Assembly: GCA_963782445.1 (NCBI GenBank)
Contig: CAWAJM010000002.1
Coordinates: forward strand, 62,001 to 126,000
DNA from: ZC4RG20 sp963782445
GTDB taxonomy: Bacteria; Pseudomonadota; Gammaproteobacteria; Steroidobacterales; Rariloculaceae
Direction: 5' to 3'
Length of the DNA stretch: 64,000 nt
The notes beneath the pieces were generated by a model. The model searched no databases. It had not been told where the DNA came from and saw nothing but the letters and a program-made list of their open reading frames with translations. Every line of letters starts with the position of its first letter. Position 1 is the first letter of the stretch. This document shows positions 63,344-64,000 of this stretch, piece by piece. Both the position numbers and the translations under genes were made by a program.

Positions 63344-64000
63344 CTAGCCCTCGATACGCTCCGCGAGGAACCGCTCGACCTCGCCGACCGCGACGCGCGA
63401 CTGGGCGCAGCTGTCGCGCTCGCGCACGGTTACGGTGCCGTCGCTGCTCGTCTCGCCGTCGATCGTGATGCAGAACGGGGTACCCGCTTCGTCCTGGCGG
63501 CGGTACCGCCGGCCGATGGCGCCCTTCTCGTCGTAGAAGGCGTTGAAGCGCTTGCGCAGCGCCCGGTAGAGGTCGAGCGCAGTCTCCGGCATGCCGTCCT
63601 TCTTGACGAGCGGGAACACCGCAGCCTTGATCGGCGCGAGCCGCGGATGGAGCTTGAGCACCGTGCGCGCCTCGCCCCCGACCTCGTCCTCGTCGTAGGC
63701 GTCACACAGGAACGCGAGCGCGGCGCGATCCGCGCCGGCGGCCGGCTCGATGACGTGCGGCACGAACTTGCGGCGTGCGGGGTCGGCTTCGAGCTCGTCG
63801 ACGTAACGCAGATCCTTGCCGCTCCATTCCATGTGCTGGCGCAGGTCGTAATCGGCGCGGTTCGCAATCCCCTCGAGCTCGCTCTGGCCAAAAGGGAAGC
63901 GGTACTCAACGTCGGCACAGCCCGCCGCGTAGTGCGCGAGCTCGGACGCCTCGTGCTCGCGCAGCGTGAGGTTCTGCGCCTTCAGGCCGAGCCCGAGGTA
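63344..64000 (-). CDS. glyQS: Glycine--tRNA ligase, single-chain (dimeric) type, 5' part beyond the window
   Basis: The frame enters from the right edge and gives the last 218 residues. It has the class II core segment GLGLKAQNLTLREHEASEL, then AHYAAGCADVEYRFPFGQSE and GIANRADYDLRQHMEW. Next come FVPHVIEPAAGADRAALAFL (motif 3 region) and the anticodon-binding domain (LAPIKAAVFPLVKKDGMPE, AIGRRYRRQDEAGTPFCITI). This is the alpha-2 (GlyQS) type and not the alpha2-beta2 enzyme of E. coli. Confidence 0.94.
   Translation of the reverse strand, partial: YLGLGLKAQNLTLREHEASELAHYAAGCADVEYRFPFGQSELEGIANRADYDLRQHMEWSGKDLRYVDELEADPARRKFVPHVIEPAAGADRAALAFLCDAYDEDEVGGEARTVLKLHPRLAPIKAAVFPLVKKDGMPETALDLYRALRKRFNAFYDEKGAIGRRYRRQDEAGTPFCITIDGETSSDGTVTVRERDSCAQSRVAVGEVERFLAERIEG

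Overview
This window is chromosomal DNA from a very GC-rich proteobacterium, most probably a gammaproteobacterium. It spans the replication origin. The evidence for the group is gene order: dnaA-dnaN-recF-gyrB runs rightwards and rpmH-rnpA-yidC-mnmE leftwards from the same point, followed by mnmG, rsmG-parA-parB, the atpIBEFHAGDC operon and glmU-glmS. The left part has the def-fmt-rsmB-(DUF4390)-ntrY-ntrX block back to back with lysM-dprA-smg-topA-tsaC. I cannot name a genus. Nearly all genes are core housekeeping genes. I see no tRNA, rRNA, CRISPR array, prophage or complete insertion sequence, and no stretch over 300 bases without a gene.

Layout. 1-1868: 5' part of priA. 1991-3509: a sigma factor with a DUF3619-like membrane protein and a secreted DUF3106 protein. 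3711-6914: HNH nuclease, fructosamine kinase-like protein, two-domain VOC protein and AEC transporter. 6951-13933 (minus): ntrX, ntrY, DUF4390, rsmB, fmt, def. 14127-20217 (plus): LysM protein, dprA, smg, topA, tsaC. 20318-23510: a large secreted subtilisin-like protease, frameshifted as read. 23596-30953: tag, aroE, gor, prlC, xth (frameshifted near its 3' end), HD-domain protein. 31141-43398 (minus): glmS, glmU, ATP synthase, parB, parA. 43408-46942 (minus): rsmG, a two-haem cytochrome c, mnmG. 47104-51280 (plus): secreted alpha/beta hydrolase, ABC exporter pair, degenerate GGDEF protein. 51321-55472 (minus): secreted small protein, mnmE, yidC, rnpA, rpmH. 55673-62056 (plus): dnaA, dnaN, recF, gyrB. 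62013-64000 (minus): plsC, gmhB, 3' part of the single-chain glycyl-tRNA synthetase gene.

How the parts work together. The origin module combines initiator (dnaA), clamp (dnaN), repair (recF), gyrase (gyrB) and the ParAB segregation system. Two perfect 16-bp parS palindromes lie inside recF, and the second abuts the likely gyrB promoter. Next to it is a tight translation and membrane-insertion operon (rpmH, rnpA, yidC, mnmE). In that operon both rnpA and mnmE appear to start at CTG codons that overlap the upstream stop as CTGA.

Most interesting points: the twin CTGA starts, which hide the first half of rnpA from standard gene callers; an NtrX whose AAA+ ATPase has lost the Walker A lysine, the Walker B aspartate and GAFTGA; parS sites inside recF; three apparent frameshifts, two in an identical 9-mer; and two families of palindromic intergenic repeats. 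I did not find a clearly undescribed multi-gene system.
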